In this document: in pieces, positions 1 to 5,901 of the stretch | How positions within the stretch are numbered: the first letter of the stretch is position 1 | Layout of the letters: every line of letters begins with the position of its first letter | Assembly: GCA_030631415.1 (NCBI GenBank) | Contig: DAOVLE010000238.1 | Span: 1 to 7,674, forward strand | Origin: JAAEQG01 sp023133475 | Lineage (GTDB): Bacteria; Planctomycetota; Phycisphaerae; UBA1845 | Direction: 5' to 3' | DNA length: 7,674 nucleotides | The notes under the pieces: model-generated | Told to the model about the DNA's origin: nothing | Seen by the model: the letters and a program-made list of their open reading frames with translations, nothing else | Databases searched by the model: none | Made by a program: the position numbers and the translations under genes

Positions 1-130
1 CCCGCTTTTTGCTGTGGTTCGAGCCGGCAACGTGGCGGTTCCGCACACAAGTCGCCCCGGACCTTCGCCAAACGGCGTCGAGCACGCCCGCGCTGCCGCT
101 TCGACGGCCACCCCACCCCCCTTGTGAGAA
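1..130. other. Leader of the kinase gene; no gene assigned
   Basis: All three forward frames are open from the window edge through most of this stretch, so the tail of an upstream gene cannot be excluded. The frame shared with the kinase ends at a TGA at 125-127. A peptide tail read in that frame (ending in 'ASTATPPPL') has no motif I recognise. No clear Shine-Dalgarno sequence or promoter was found. A C-rich run sits at about 110-121. Confidence 0.3.
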
Positions 131-2374
131 ATGCGGGCTAAGGCAACCGAACATGACGACGACCTGCGCGACGCCCGGATCGGGAAGATCCTCAGCGACT
201 TCGCTGAACGTCGGGCTGCAGGTGAGGATGAGTCCGAAGCAGGATTGCTGGCTGCACATCCTGACTTGGCTGACGAGCTTCGGATGCATCTCGAGATGCT
301 CCGCAATCTGGGTCCTGGCCGGGCGCGAATCGATGCCCTCATCGCCCAGGGGATATTGCGCAGGACGTCGCGCCCCGGATATCTGGCTGAACTAGGCGCC
401 TACAAGATCAAGGGATTCATCGGCCAGGGAGGCATGGGGATCGTTCTCAAGGCTTACGAAGAGAGCCTCAATCGTACTGTTGCGCTGAAGATACTCAGGC
501 CCGATCTGGCGGGAGACCAGACAGCGCTTGCGCGCTTCACTCGCGAGGCCCAGGCAGTAGCCGCTCTGCGCCATCCGAACATCGTCACCGTCCACGCCGT
601 GGGCGAGGAGCACGGCGCCCATTTCCTGGCGATGGAGTTTGTCGACGGCCCCTCACTGTGTGGGCTCATTCAAGAGGCAGGGCCCTTGCCCGCCAAGACG
701 ATCTTGCCGTTCTTCGGGCAGATTCTGTCCGCCTTGGCTCGCGCGCACGAGGCCGGTCTGATCCATCGGGACATCAAGTCTTCGAACATCCTCGTCGATC
801 AGGCGAACCAAGCCGTCAAGATCGCTGATTTCGGCCTCGCTCGCATGCAGGGCTCGACCTCGCGGATGACGACTACCGGCTCAATCCTCGGGACGCCGGA
901 GTACATGAGTCCCGAGCAAGCAGTGGGTACTGGCCAGATTGATTATCGGACAGATCTTTACTCTGCCGGCGTAGTGCTGTACGAGATGCTCACCGGCCAG
1001 ACGCCGTTCAAGGCCGACACCCCCAGCGCCGTAATCCACCAGATATTGCACAACGACCCACCGGACCCGCGCACGATGATTAAGGATGCTGACCCGCACC
1101 TAGCCAGCCTGGCCTTACGCCTGATGGCCAAACGTCCGGAGGACCGTTTCGATTCCGCCTTAGAGGCCATCGCTGCCCTTAACGCCGGCGAGCGGATTCG
1201 GTCGCCGCAAAGACGCCGTCGAGTGCGCCGCGGGATGCTGATTGGACTGTTCGCCACCGCGTTGCTTACCGGAGGATTCCTGTGGGACCGGTTTTCCAGC
1301 CGGTCAGATGACAGGCCGAGAATCCAAGCGGTGAAGGTCGAGCAAGATAGCGATAGACGAAACACGCTAACAATCTCGGCAAGGTATGATGATGATTCGA
1401 GATGGAAGCCCTTTCATACATTCCCGGTCGAGACGCGACGCGTCGCCGGTGTTGTGCTGGTCGATCCGGACGGGAGCGGCAACCGAATTGTGGTGGCGGG
1501 CACATTCCGGCCCCTCGAGGGCGATTGCCTCTTCGGGTACGACGTAAAGGGGAAAAGAGGGAACGAGGTTTGGCGGTTGGACTTATCCTCCGAGAGGAAG
1601 TGGCCTGACTGTGTACTGCCGACAAGATTCGGATGTTGGTGCCTCGCCGTAGGGGATCTTGACGGTGAAGACGGTGACGAGTTGGTCGTGGCCGCCAGTG
1701 ACCATGACCAGTACGCTTCGCGCGTTTCAATCATCGATCCGCGCACCCGAGAAGTGCGCTCGACCTTCTGGCACATGGGACAAATCACCCAGCTTCTGGT
1801 GTCTCCGGACTTCCTTGGGCCGGGACGGACGGCGATCATCGCCGGTGGGCTGAACAACAAACTGGATGGCTTTCATGAACCGAAACCCGGTGACGAGGAA
1901 CCGCTTACGCGGTGGGACATGGTGTCCGTCGTCATGATTCTTGATCCTGAGGACATGCTCGATCCCGTGAACACGAACAGCCTGGGCCCGCCCTTGTGTA
2001 AACACCGCGTGCCCGACCTGCAGCCAGTTCGGCCCTGGGCGTATGCGTTTCTGGACCTGCCCCAAGGCCCGGACACCGTAGATGTGTCTGAGGGACGAGG
2101 GAACCCCAGGCTTCCGGAACCGGACGAAGTGGCGAATGTTCACCTCAGGCGTGTCGAGCTGTGCCCGCTGGGCGAGGATGACACGCACTGTATCAGAGTT
2201 CCGGTGTACACTCCTTTCCGGAAAGTACCGGAATCTCTAGCGATGATCGTCAATTCCAGCCTTGAGATCTGCCGTCCGCCCACCGACAACGTAGATTATT
2301 GGCACGAGCACTGGTGCCCGATCATCCAGAACGGCAAATATGTAAACCAGCCGCGGAGCGGCGGAGGTTCATAG
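131..2374 (+). CDS. Membrane-anchored Ser/Thr protein kinase (PknB-type) with extracytoplasmic FG-GAP-like domain
   Basis: This 747-residue protein is predicted to phosphorylate Ser/Thr of unknown targets. A short acidic/helical leader (residues 10-70, with 'LLAAHPDLADELR') resembles the N-terminus of planctomycete kinases. The kinase domain spans about 91-350. It has a glycine loop GQGGMG (98-103), ATP-anchoring K120 in VALK, E139 in helix C, the catalytic loop HRDIKSSN with D214 and N219, DFG at 233-235 and SPE at 260-262, so it should be active. A basic stretch (356-367) precedes one membrane segment (about 369-385). The outside part has 'VVLVDPDGSGNRIVVAG' (441-457) and 'GDLDGEDGDELVVAASD' (508-524), typical of FG-GAP/VCBS-like propeller blades. 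ATG 131 follows an in-frame TGA at 125-127, which fixes the start region, although the Shine-Dalgarno sequence is weak. The last seven residues (PRSGGGS) are encoded by a hairpin repeat, so the C-terminus may be altered. Substrate and ligand are unknown. Confidence 0.93.
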   Translation: MRAKATEHDDDLRDARIGKILSDFAERRAAGEDESEAGLLAAHPDLADELRMHLEMLRNLGPGRARIDALIAQGILRRTSRPGYLAELGAYKIKGFIGQGGMGIVLKAYEESLNRTVALKILRPDLAGDQTALARFTREAQAVAALRHPNIVTVHAVGEEHGAHFLAMEFVDGPSLCGLIQEAGPLPAKTILPFFGQILSALARAHEAGLIHRDIKSSNILVDQANQAVKIADFGLARMQGSTSRMTTTGSILGTPEYMSPEQAVGTGQIDYRTDLYSAGVVLYEMLTGQTPFKADTPSAVIHQILHNDPPDPRTMIKDADPHLASLALRLMAKRPEDRFDSALEAIAALNAGERIRSPQRRRRVRRGMLIGLFATALLTGGFLWDRFSSRSDDRPRIQAVKVEQDSDRRNTLTISARYDDDSRWKPFHTFPVETRRVAGVVLVDPDGSGNRIVVAGTFRPLEGDCLFGYDVKGKRGNEVWRLDLSSERKWPDCVLPTRFGCWCLAVGDLDGEDGDELVVAASDHDQYASRVSIIDPRTREVRSTFWHMGQITQLLVSPDFLGPGRTAIIAGGLNNKLDGFHEPKPGDEEPLTRWDMVSVVMILDPEDMLDPVNTNSLGPPLCKHRVPDLQPVRPWAYAFLDLPQGPDTVDVSEGRGNPRLPEPDEVANVHLRRVELCPLGEDDTHCIRVPVYTPFRKVPESLAMIVNSSLEICRPPTDNVDYWHEHWCPIIQNGKYVNQPRSGGGS
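2349..2364 (+). repeat. A-type hairpin, variant stem (inside the kinase 3' end)
   Basis: AGCCGCGGAGCGGCGG folds as GCCGC (2350-2354), loop GGA, GCGGC (2358-2362). It matches the A element at 2417 in 13 of its first 15 bases. The two differences fall on paired positions (C-G changed to G-C), so the stem is kept. It encodes the end of the kinase and lies 10 bp before the P hairpin. Confidence 0.6.
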
Positions 2375-2394
2375 CCACGGGCGTCAGCCCGTGG
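2375..2394 (+). repeat. P-type hairpin, copy 1
   Basis: CCACGGGCGTCAGCCCGTGG is a perfect 8-bp stem with loop GTCA. It starts at the base right after the kinase stop codon (2372-2374), so it would also form at the 3' end of the kinase mRNA. There is no T-run after it, so it is not a classical terminator. The same stem recurs at 2511 and 3084. Confidence 0.85.
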
Positions 2395-2416
2395 AAAGCG
2401 GTGGCAAATACGTCCG

Positions 2417-2435
2417 AGCCCCGGAGGGGCGACGG
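2417..2435 (+). repeat. A-type hairpin, copy 2 (forward)
   Basis: AGCCCCGGAGGGGCGACGG has a 5-bp stem GCCCC/GGGGC around loop GGA and a single-stranded GACGG tail. The identical 19-mer is at 3127-3145 on the other side of the transposase. It lies 22 bp after P copy 1. Confidence 0.85.
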
Positions 2436-2468
2436 ATATCGCTCGGTTCACGATGTTGTCCCATATCT

Positions 2469-2487
2469 CCGTCGCCCTTCCAGGGCT
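2469..2487 (-). repeat. A-type hairpin, copy 3 (inverted, covarying stem)
   Basis: Read on the minus strand this is AGCCCTGGAAGGGCGACGG. It equals the forward A copy except that one stem pair has changed from C-G to T-A, so pairing is kept. It faces copy 2 across 33 bp, giving a head-to-head pair. Confidence 0.8.
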
Positions 2488-2510
2488 TCAAGGTTGGCGC
2501 CGTCTCTGTA

Positions 2511-2530
2511 CCACGGGCTAACGCCCGTGG
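2511..2530 (-). repeat. P-type hairpin, copy 2
   Basis: CCACGGGCTAACGCCCGTGG has the same 8-bp arms as the copy at 2375. Its loop TAAC, read on the minus strand as GTTA, is close to GTCA of copy 1, which suggests inverted orientation. It is preceded by TCTCTGTA, nearly the same as TCTCTATA before the copy at 3084. It lies 23 bp from A copy 3. Confidence 0.85.
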
Positions 2531-2540
2531 CTACGCACCT

Positions 2541-2564
2541 GCGCCCCTCCGTGGCGAGGGACGC
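2541..2564 (-). terminator. Hairpin just 3' of the transposase gene (terminator or element-end structure)
   Basis: GCG (2541-2543) and CCCTC (2545-2549) pair with GAGGG (2556-2560) and CGC (2562-2564), with one C-A mismatch and a 6-nt loop. It lies 7 bp beyond the transposase stop codon. No T-run follows in the direction of transcription, so it may be a weak terminator or the end hairpin that IS200-like enzymes recognise. The choice cannot be made from the sequence. Confidence 0.4.
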
Positions 2565-2571
2565 GACGTGA

Positions 2572-3024
2572 TTACCCCCATACATATTTCTCGTCATAGG
2601 GCACACCATGTCGTTTCAGGAACGAAACGAATTCCTCCTCGAATGATAAACGAGCGTGATGCGTTTCCTGGTTTTCAATGTACGTCTGGACCTGGTCCAG
2701 GTTAGATCGGCTGACGGAAAATGCGCCGTAGCCGGATTGCCAGGCAAAACCTCTCTTGTCGGGCCAGGTTTCGTGAATCCATTTCGATGAGTTCGCCTTG
2801 ATGCGGCGCAGCATGTCGGCGACACGTGCGCTCGCGTGGAAGGCGATGAGCAGGTGCACATGGTCGGGCATTCCGCCCGCCGTCAGGAGCGTCCCGTTCT
2901 CACCCTTCACAACACCTCCGATGTAGTCGTAAAGGCGTGTATGGAGTTCTGAGGTGATCTGCGGTGTACGGTTCTTCGTACTGAAGATGACGTGGTAATA
3001 GAGAGCGGTGTATGAGTGTCCCAC
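2572..3024 (-). CDS. IS200-like HUH/Y1 transposase, REP-associated (RAYT-like)
   Basis: This complete 150-residue protein belongs to the transposase IS200-like (Y1_Tnp) family, which cuts and rejoins single-stranded DNA through a tyrosine. The HUH metal-binding motif is in MPDHVHLLI (H55, H57). The catalytic tyrosine is Y115 in YIENQETHH, with Q119 four residues later as is usual for the family. The N-terminal YYHVIFSTKNR strand (9-19) is also typical. Length fits an intact IS200-type TnpA, and no TnpB accompanies it. The start is GTG at 3024, preceded by GGAG at 3032-3035 with 7-nt spacing. An A hairpin sits 17 bp upstream of the start, and A/P hairpins flank both sides. This is the layout of a REP-associated tyrosine transposase rather than a plain insertion sequence. 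Whether it is a RAYT in the strict phylogenetic sense is inferred from context. Confidence 0.93.
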   Translation of the reverse strand: MGHSYTALYYHVIFSTKNRTPQITSELHTRLYDYIGGVVKGENGTLLTAGGMPDHVHLLIAFHASARVADMLRRIKANSSKWIHETWPDKRGFAWQSGYGAFSVSRSNLDQVQTYIENQETHHARLSFEEEFVSFLKRHGVPYDEKYVWG

Positions 3025-3041
3025 AATGTTGCTCCGAACTT

Positions 3042-3060
3042 CCGTCGCCCCTCTGGGGCT
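3042..3060 (-). repeat. A-type hairpin, copy 4, in the transposase leader
   Basis: Read on the minus strand this is AGCCCCAGAGGGGCGACGG, the forward A copy with loop AGA instead of GGA. It has the same orientation as the transposase and ends 17 bp before its GTG start, so it may lie in the 5' leader of the mRNA. Confidence 0.8.
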
Positions 3061-3083
3061 TAGGGGATAATGCGTTCTCTATA

Positions 3084-3103
3084 CCACGGGCGCGAGCCCG
3101 TGG
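3084..3103. repeat. P-type hairpin, copy 3
   Basis: CCACGGGCGCGAGCCCGTGG has the invariant 8-bp arms with loop GCGA. It sits exactly 23 bp from the A copies on either side (3042-3060 and 3127-3145) and is preceded by TCTCTATA. Confidence 0.85.
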
Positions 3104-3126
3104 GGACAAGGGTGTATGGCCGACGG

Positions 3127-3145
3127 AGCCCCGGAGGGGCGACGG
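3127..3145 (+). repeat. A-type hairpin, copy 5 (forward)
   Basis: AGCCCCGGAGGGGCGACGG is identical over 19 bp to the copy at 2417-2435. Together with copy 4 it makes an inverted A pair around the P hairpin. Confidence 0.85.
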
Positions 3146-3160
3146 TCCCTCTGGGTCAGG

Positions 3161-3184
3161 GATGGGTGTGAGTCCGTAGAAAGC
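3161..3184 (+). repeat. Decayed P-type copy
   Basis: This stretch matches the P copy and its flank at 2376-2399 at 18 of 24 bases, ending in the same GAAAGC. Four of the six differences are transitions and the stem is mostly lost. It is interpreted as a degenerated copy at the outer edge of the repeat island. Confidence 0.45.
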
Positions 3185-3198
3185 TCCAAAGACATGAA

Positions 3199-3235
3199 GT
3201 CGCCCCGCCCGCATATTGACGACGGACGGGGCGAC
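3199..3235 (-). terminator. Strong stem-loop 3' of the secreted-protein gene
   Basis: GTCGCCCCG (3199-3207) pairs perfectly with CGGGGCGAC (3227-3235), and the stem extends by three pairs past one mismatch. It begins 38 bp after the stop codon of the gene at 3274-4893. The T-rich tract on the minus strand is broken up, whereas the plus strand has GATTCTTTT after the stem, so it may act in both directions. A terminator is the best reading. Confidence 0.55.
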
Positions 3236-3273
3236 GATTCTTTTCCGAGCACGACACCGAGGCAACACACCTC

Positions 3274-4893
3274 CTACCCGTTGGGGCCGGTGAAGTCCGC
3301 CTGCAAGATGGCGTAATCCGCCAGATCGCAATCGCAGTCGCCATCGAGGTCGCCACGGAGGGTTCCGTACAGGGGATCCTGCGGATCCGTGACGATGTTC
3401 GCCCCCAGCGGCGTGTAGTTGCAAGCATCCTCCTGGTTGGAAACGCCGTCATCATCGATGTCGGAATCGCAGCCGTCGATCAGACCATCGCCGTCGAAAT
3501 CAGCCTCGCAATCATCCGGCACCGCATTCGTGTTGCAGTCGTTGTCAACAAGCTGGCACTCGTCGGGAATGCCGTCAGGTTGGCAATCACTACTGATCGG
3601 CTCGCAGGTTCCACATCCCAGGCTGAGCACTTCGTCCACGCAAATCTCGTCCCACAGCGTGAGGCAACAATAGCGATCGATCTGGCACACACAGTCCTCG
3701 ATTGCCGGATCACTGCACCCGGGCCCGGATCCCGTCTCGCAGCAGTTGTGGTCCATAATGAGGTCGCATTCGTCCGGGACACCGTTGCTGTTGCAGTCCT
3801 GGCTGGTTCCGCCCGCGAAAGCCGTTGCCAGTCCAATAGACCGGATGTAGTCCCAGTCATTGCCGTCGCCCAACCCGGTATACCAGAGCCAGTACTGGTC
3901 GCCGATGTGCAGCAAACTGGCAACTGCACCGGTGCTGTGGTTGTCAAAGTCCTCCGGCCCACCGAGTTCGAGATAAGGATCGTCCAACTTGGTGAAGGTG
4001 TAACCGTCCGTGGACCAGGCGATGCCCAATATCGTGGGCTCTGCCCCAGCCGTAGCGCGCCCGCCGTAGAGAAGATAGTAAACGCCGTTTTCAAAGAAAG
4101 CTTCCGAACAATTGACGGCCTCGGCGTCAAATCCCGTGCCGTCCGCCTCGAGAACAACGCCCCACTTCTCCCAGGCGACGCCGTCACTGGAAGTAGCCAG
4201 AGCCACGGTGAGTTGATTCGGCGTACCTCCTGACTGGGCCGAATAGTACATCTTGTAGGAATCCGGGCCGTCCTTAATGACGGATGGGTCGCTCATGCTC
4301 CAGTGATCGTAGGTCGGTCCGCCCGGCGTACATTCGAGCACGGGGCCATACTTGGTCCAGGTGTCTCCGTCTGGTGAGGTTGCGTACTCAAACCAGGAGC
4401 CGCACCACACACCGCTACCATCCCAGGCTTTGTACCACATTTTGTAGACGTCGCCATCCTTGATGACACAGGGCGAATTGAAGCCGTAAGTATCCAGTGC
4501 GGGACCGCAGACCTCGGGCGGATAGCTCCAATCGACACCATCTGGGGACGTACTGCATTTGATGTCGCGGTCAGAACCGGTCCACATCTTATATATGCCG
4601 TCATCATAGATGACACAAGGGTTGCGGTACCATCCAACATAGGGTTCCGTGCCCGGGATAACGGGATTCTCCGGCACCTTGAACCACGTCACGTCCAGAG
4701 GCGAGATCTCACTGATATCGCATTCATCAGGGATGCCATTGCTTTGGCAATCCTGGCTGGTCCCGGCGGCGATGTCCTGAGCGTCGTCAACGCCGTTGCC
4801 GTTGCAATCGACAGCTTGCACCCGCTCTGCGCCCACGATAATGGCGAATCCGCCCACAATACAGAACACGATCGTTCTTCTGAACAACAACAT
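3274..4893 (-). CDS. Secreted multidomain protein: five-bladed-propeller-like repeats with PDECD motifs and C-terminal Ca-binding segment
   Basis: This is a 539-residue exported protein. A signal peptide (RR at 5-6, hydrophobic core 8-21, likely cleavage after VQA at 25-27) is followed by DCNGNGVDDAQD (29-40) and SNGIPDECD (51-59). Residues 70-355 repeat a pattern of 'PCVIYDDGIYKMW' then 'TSPDGVDW' at least four times, as in GH43/GH32-like five-bladed beta-propellers. Sugar cleavage is not established. A second SNGVPDECD (369-377) leads to a cysteine-rich module (384-430, CC...GC...CVC...CC...WDEICVDEV), then GIPDECQ (441-447) and Asp-rich repeats DFDGDGLIDGCDSDIDDDG (465-483) that look calcium-binding. 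The last part, GDLDGDCDCDLADYAILQADF (514-534), resembles a dockerin-like EF-hand. AAGGAGG at 4901-4907, 7 nt before the ATG, supports the start. The 234 bp between this gene and the sigma-factor gene hold no other gene. Function is unknown; a surface or extracellular carbohydrate-related role is a guess. Confidence 0.9.
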   Translation of the reverse strand: MLLFRRTIVFCIVGGFAIIVGAERVQAVDCNGNGVDDAQDIAAGTSQDCQSNGIPDECDISEISPLDVTWFKVPENPVIPGTEPYVGWYRNPCVIYDDGIYKMWTGSDRDIKCSTSPDGVDWSYPPEVCGPALDTYGFNSPCVIKDGDVYKMWYKAWDGSGVWCGSWFEYATSPDGDTWTKYGPVLECTPGGPTYDHWSMSDPSVIKDGPDSYKMYYSAQSGGTPNQLTVALATSSDGVAWEKWGVVLEADGTGFDAEAVNCSEAFFENGVYYLLYGGRATAGAEPTILGIAWSTDGYTFTKLDDPYLELGGPEDFDNHSTGAVASLLHIGDQYWLWYTGLGDGNDWDYIRSIGLATAFAGGTSQDCNSNGVPDECDLIMDHNCCETGSGPGCSDPAIEDCVCQIDRYCCLTLWDEICVDEVLSLGCGTCEPISSDCQPDGIPDECQLVDNDCNTNAVPDDCEADFDGDGLIDGCDSDIDDDGVSNQEDACNYTPLGANIVTDPQDPLYGTLRGDLDGDCDCDLADYAILQADFTGPNG

Positions 4894-5127
4894 TTCATAT
4901 CCTCCTTATACAAACTCTCTAGAACCCGCTTCACCAGAGTCCGCCGGACCGACGGGGGCACGAGCAAGACCGCCCGGCCTCCAAGGATACGAACACGGTT
5001 TGCGCCCTGCTTTAACGCGCGATTTTCAGAAAAAGTGCGAATGCGACGAAGCGTCGGAGCTGTGAACGGAGCAATGAGAGCCGATTCGAACTGCTGCGGC
5101 CACGAGTTGGTAGCCAACGGCTGACCG

Positions 5128-5751
5128 CTACGTTCTCGTCAGGTAGCTCGTGATCGACCCCATCAACTCGCGCAATGCCTTGAGGCCCCGATGAAACAGC
5201 ATGTGGACAGCCGTCTCGCTTTTGCCGAGGCAGGAGGCGATCTCGGACACTGGACGCTCTTCCAGAAAACGCATCTTGATGGCGCTGCGCTGATCATCCG
5301 TCAATTGGGCAAGGCACGAGAGCATCGCCGCAGTAGCCTCCTCCCTGGAGACCTGGCGACTCGGAGTGCTCTGCGGCGAAGGCAATCGATCGATCAGAGC
5401 CGAGTAGGACGCGGTGGCACCCGGCAGCCAAGCTACCTCCCGGTCAACGTCGCGCTTCTGCTGCTTGAGCGAGCGAATCTGGTTCTTGAGCCGGCTCCGG
5501 ACAATGGCCTCAAGCCACCGGTAGAAAGCACCCGGGCCGTCAAAGCGGCAGTCTCCGGCAGACTTAAAGGCCGATACATACGCTTCCTGCAAAACGTCGT
5601 CCGGATCGATGTGGCGACGGAATCGCCGCTCAATCTCGCCTTCAAGCAGCCTGCGGAGTGGCGGGTGATAGCAGACCATCAAGCGCTGCAGCGCGTCCGT
5701 ATCGCCTCTCACTGCCAACTTCACTAAGGCGGCTCGTTCCGCTTCGTTCAT
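5128..5751 (-). CDS. ECF-type sigma-70 family RNA polymerase sigma factor
   Basis: This 207-residue protein has only the two domains of ECF sigma factors. Region 2 is about 15-100, with the core-binding motif DPDDVLQEAYVSAFKS (49-64) and the -10-recognising part GAFYRWLEAIVRSRLKNQIR (74-93). A variable linker (101-143) leads to region 4 (about 145-200), with the helix-turn-helix LEERPVSEIASCLGKSETAVHMLFHRGLKALRE. It would bind core RNA polymerase and redirect it to a stress or surface regulon. No anti-sigma gene is adjacent. The secreted-protein gene lies 234 bp downstream on the same strand with its own Shine-Dalgarno sequence, so cotranscription or direct control is possible but unproven. 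ATG 5751 is preceded by GAGGGG at short spacing. Planctomycete ECF factors are often encoded beside Ser/Thr kinases; the kinase here is 2.7 kb away. Confidence 0.93.
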   Translation of the reverse strand: MNEAERAALVKLAVRGDTDALQRLMVCYHPPLRRLLEGEIERRFRRHIDPDDVLQEAYVSAFKSAGDCRFDGPGAFYRWLEAIVRSRLKNQIRSLKQQKRDVDREVAWLPGATASYSALIDRLPSPQSTPSRQVSREEATAAMLSCLAQLTDDQRSAIKMRFLEERPVSEIASCLGKSETAVHMLFHRGLKALRELMGSITSYLTRT

Positions 5752-5775
5752 GGGTCCCCTCGCTTCTCAGTGCTG

Positions 5776-5790
5776 CCCGGATATCCCGGG
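5776..5790 (-). promoter_or_regulatory. Palindrome in the sigma-factor leader
   Basis: CCCGG-ATATC-CCGGG is a perfect 5-bp inverted repeat 25 bp before the sigma-factor start and just downstream of the putative -10. It could be an operator or a leader hairpin. The evidence is symmetry and position only. Confidence 0.3.
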
Positions 5791-5805
5791 ACCACCGCAG
5801 GAACC

Positions 5806-5814
5806 ATCATACCA
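5806..5814 (-). promoter_or_regulatory. Putative extended -10 promoter of the sigma-factor gene
   Basis: On the minus strand TGGTATGAT matches an extended -10 (TGn plus a TATAAT-like hexamer). No good -35 is found at 16-18 bp, as is common for extended -10 promoters. Transcription would start near 5799, giving a leader of about 48 nt. Confidence 0.4.
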
Positions 5815-5901
5815 CACAGCCGCGGCAATCCCCCCTGAAACCGCACGGCGGGGGGTGTGGCCATATTTTGTGGCATCAGGCGGGTGGCCCATCGCTTTAG
5901 C

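Noticed and set aside
9..395. 128-codon open frame overlapping the kinase start
   Set aside because: It overlaps the kinase leader in another frame, has no recognisable domain and no ribosome-binding site.
2299..2705. Forward open frames of 90 and 104 codons between the kinase and the transposase
   Set aside because: They are translations of the hairpin repeats and of the antisense of the transposase gene, with no ribosome-binding site and no protein-like pattern.
2349..3184. Possible CRISPR-like array because of regularly spaced short repeats
   Set aside because: The repeats are two different palindromes in mixed orientations interrupted by a transposase gene. There are no identical direct repeats of 25-35 bp and no cas genes.
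2349..3184. Exact ends and target-site duplication of an insertion sequence
   Set aside because: IS200-like enzymes make no target duplication, and the several overlapping hairpins leave the true ends undetermined from one copy.
3580..4233. 217-codon forward open frame
   Set aside because: It is antisense to the secreted-protein gene, which has a signal peptide, a perfect Shine-Dalgarno sequence and recognisable domains.
5106..5118. Hairpin GTTGG-TAG-CCAAC 10 bp after the sigma-factor stop as a terminator
   Set aside because: The stem is only 5 bp and no T-run follows, so it is too weak to call.
5191..5727. 178-codon forward open frame
   Set aside because: It is antisense to the ECF sigma-factor gene and shows no motif.
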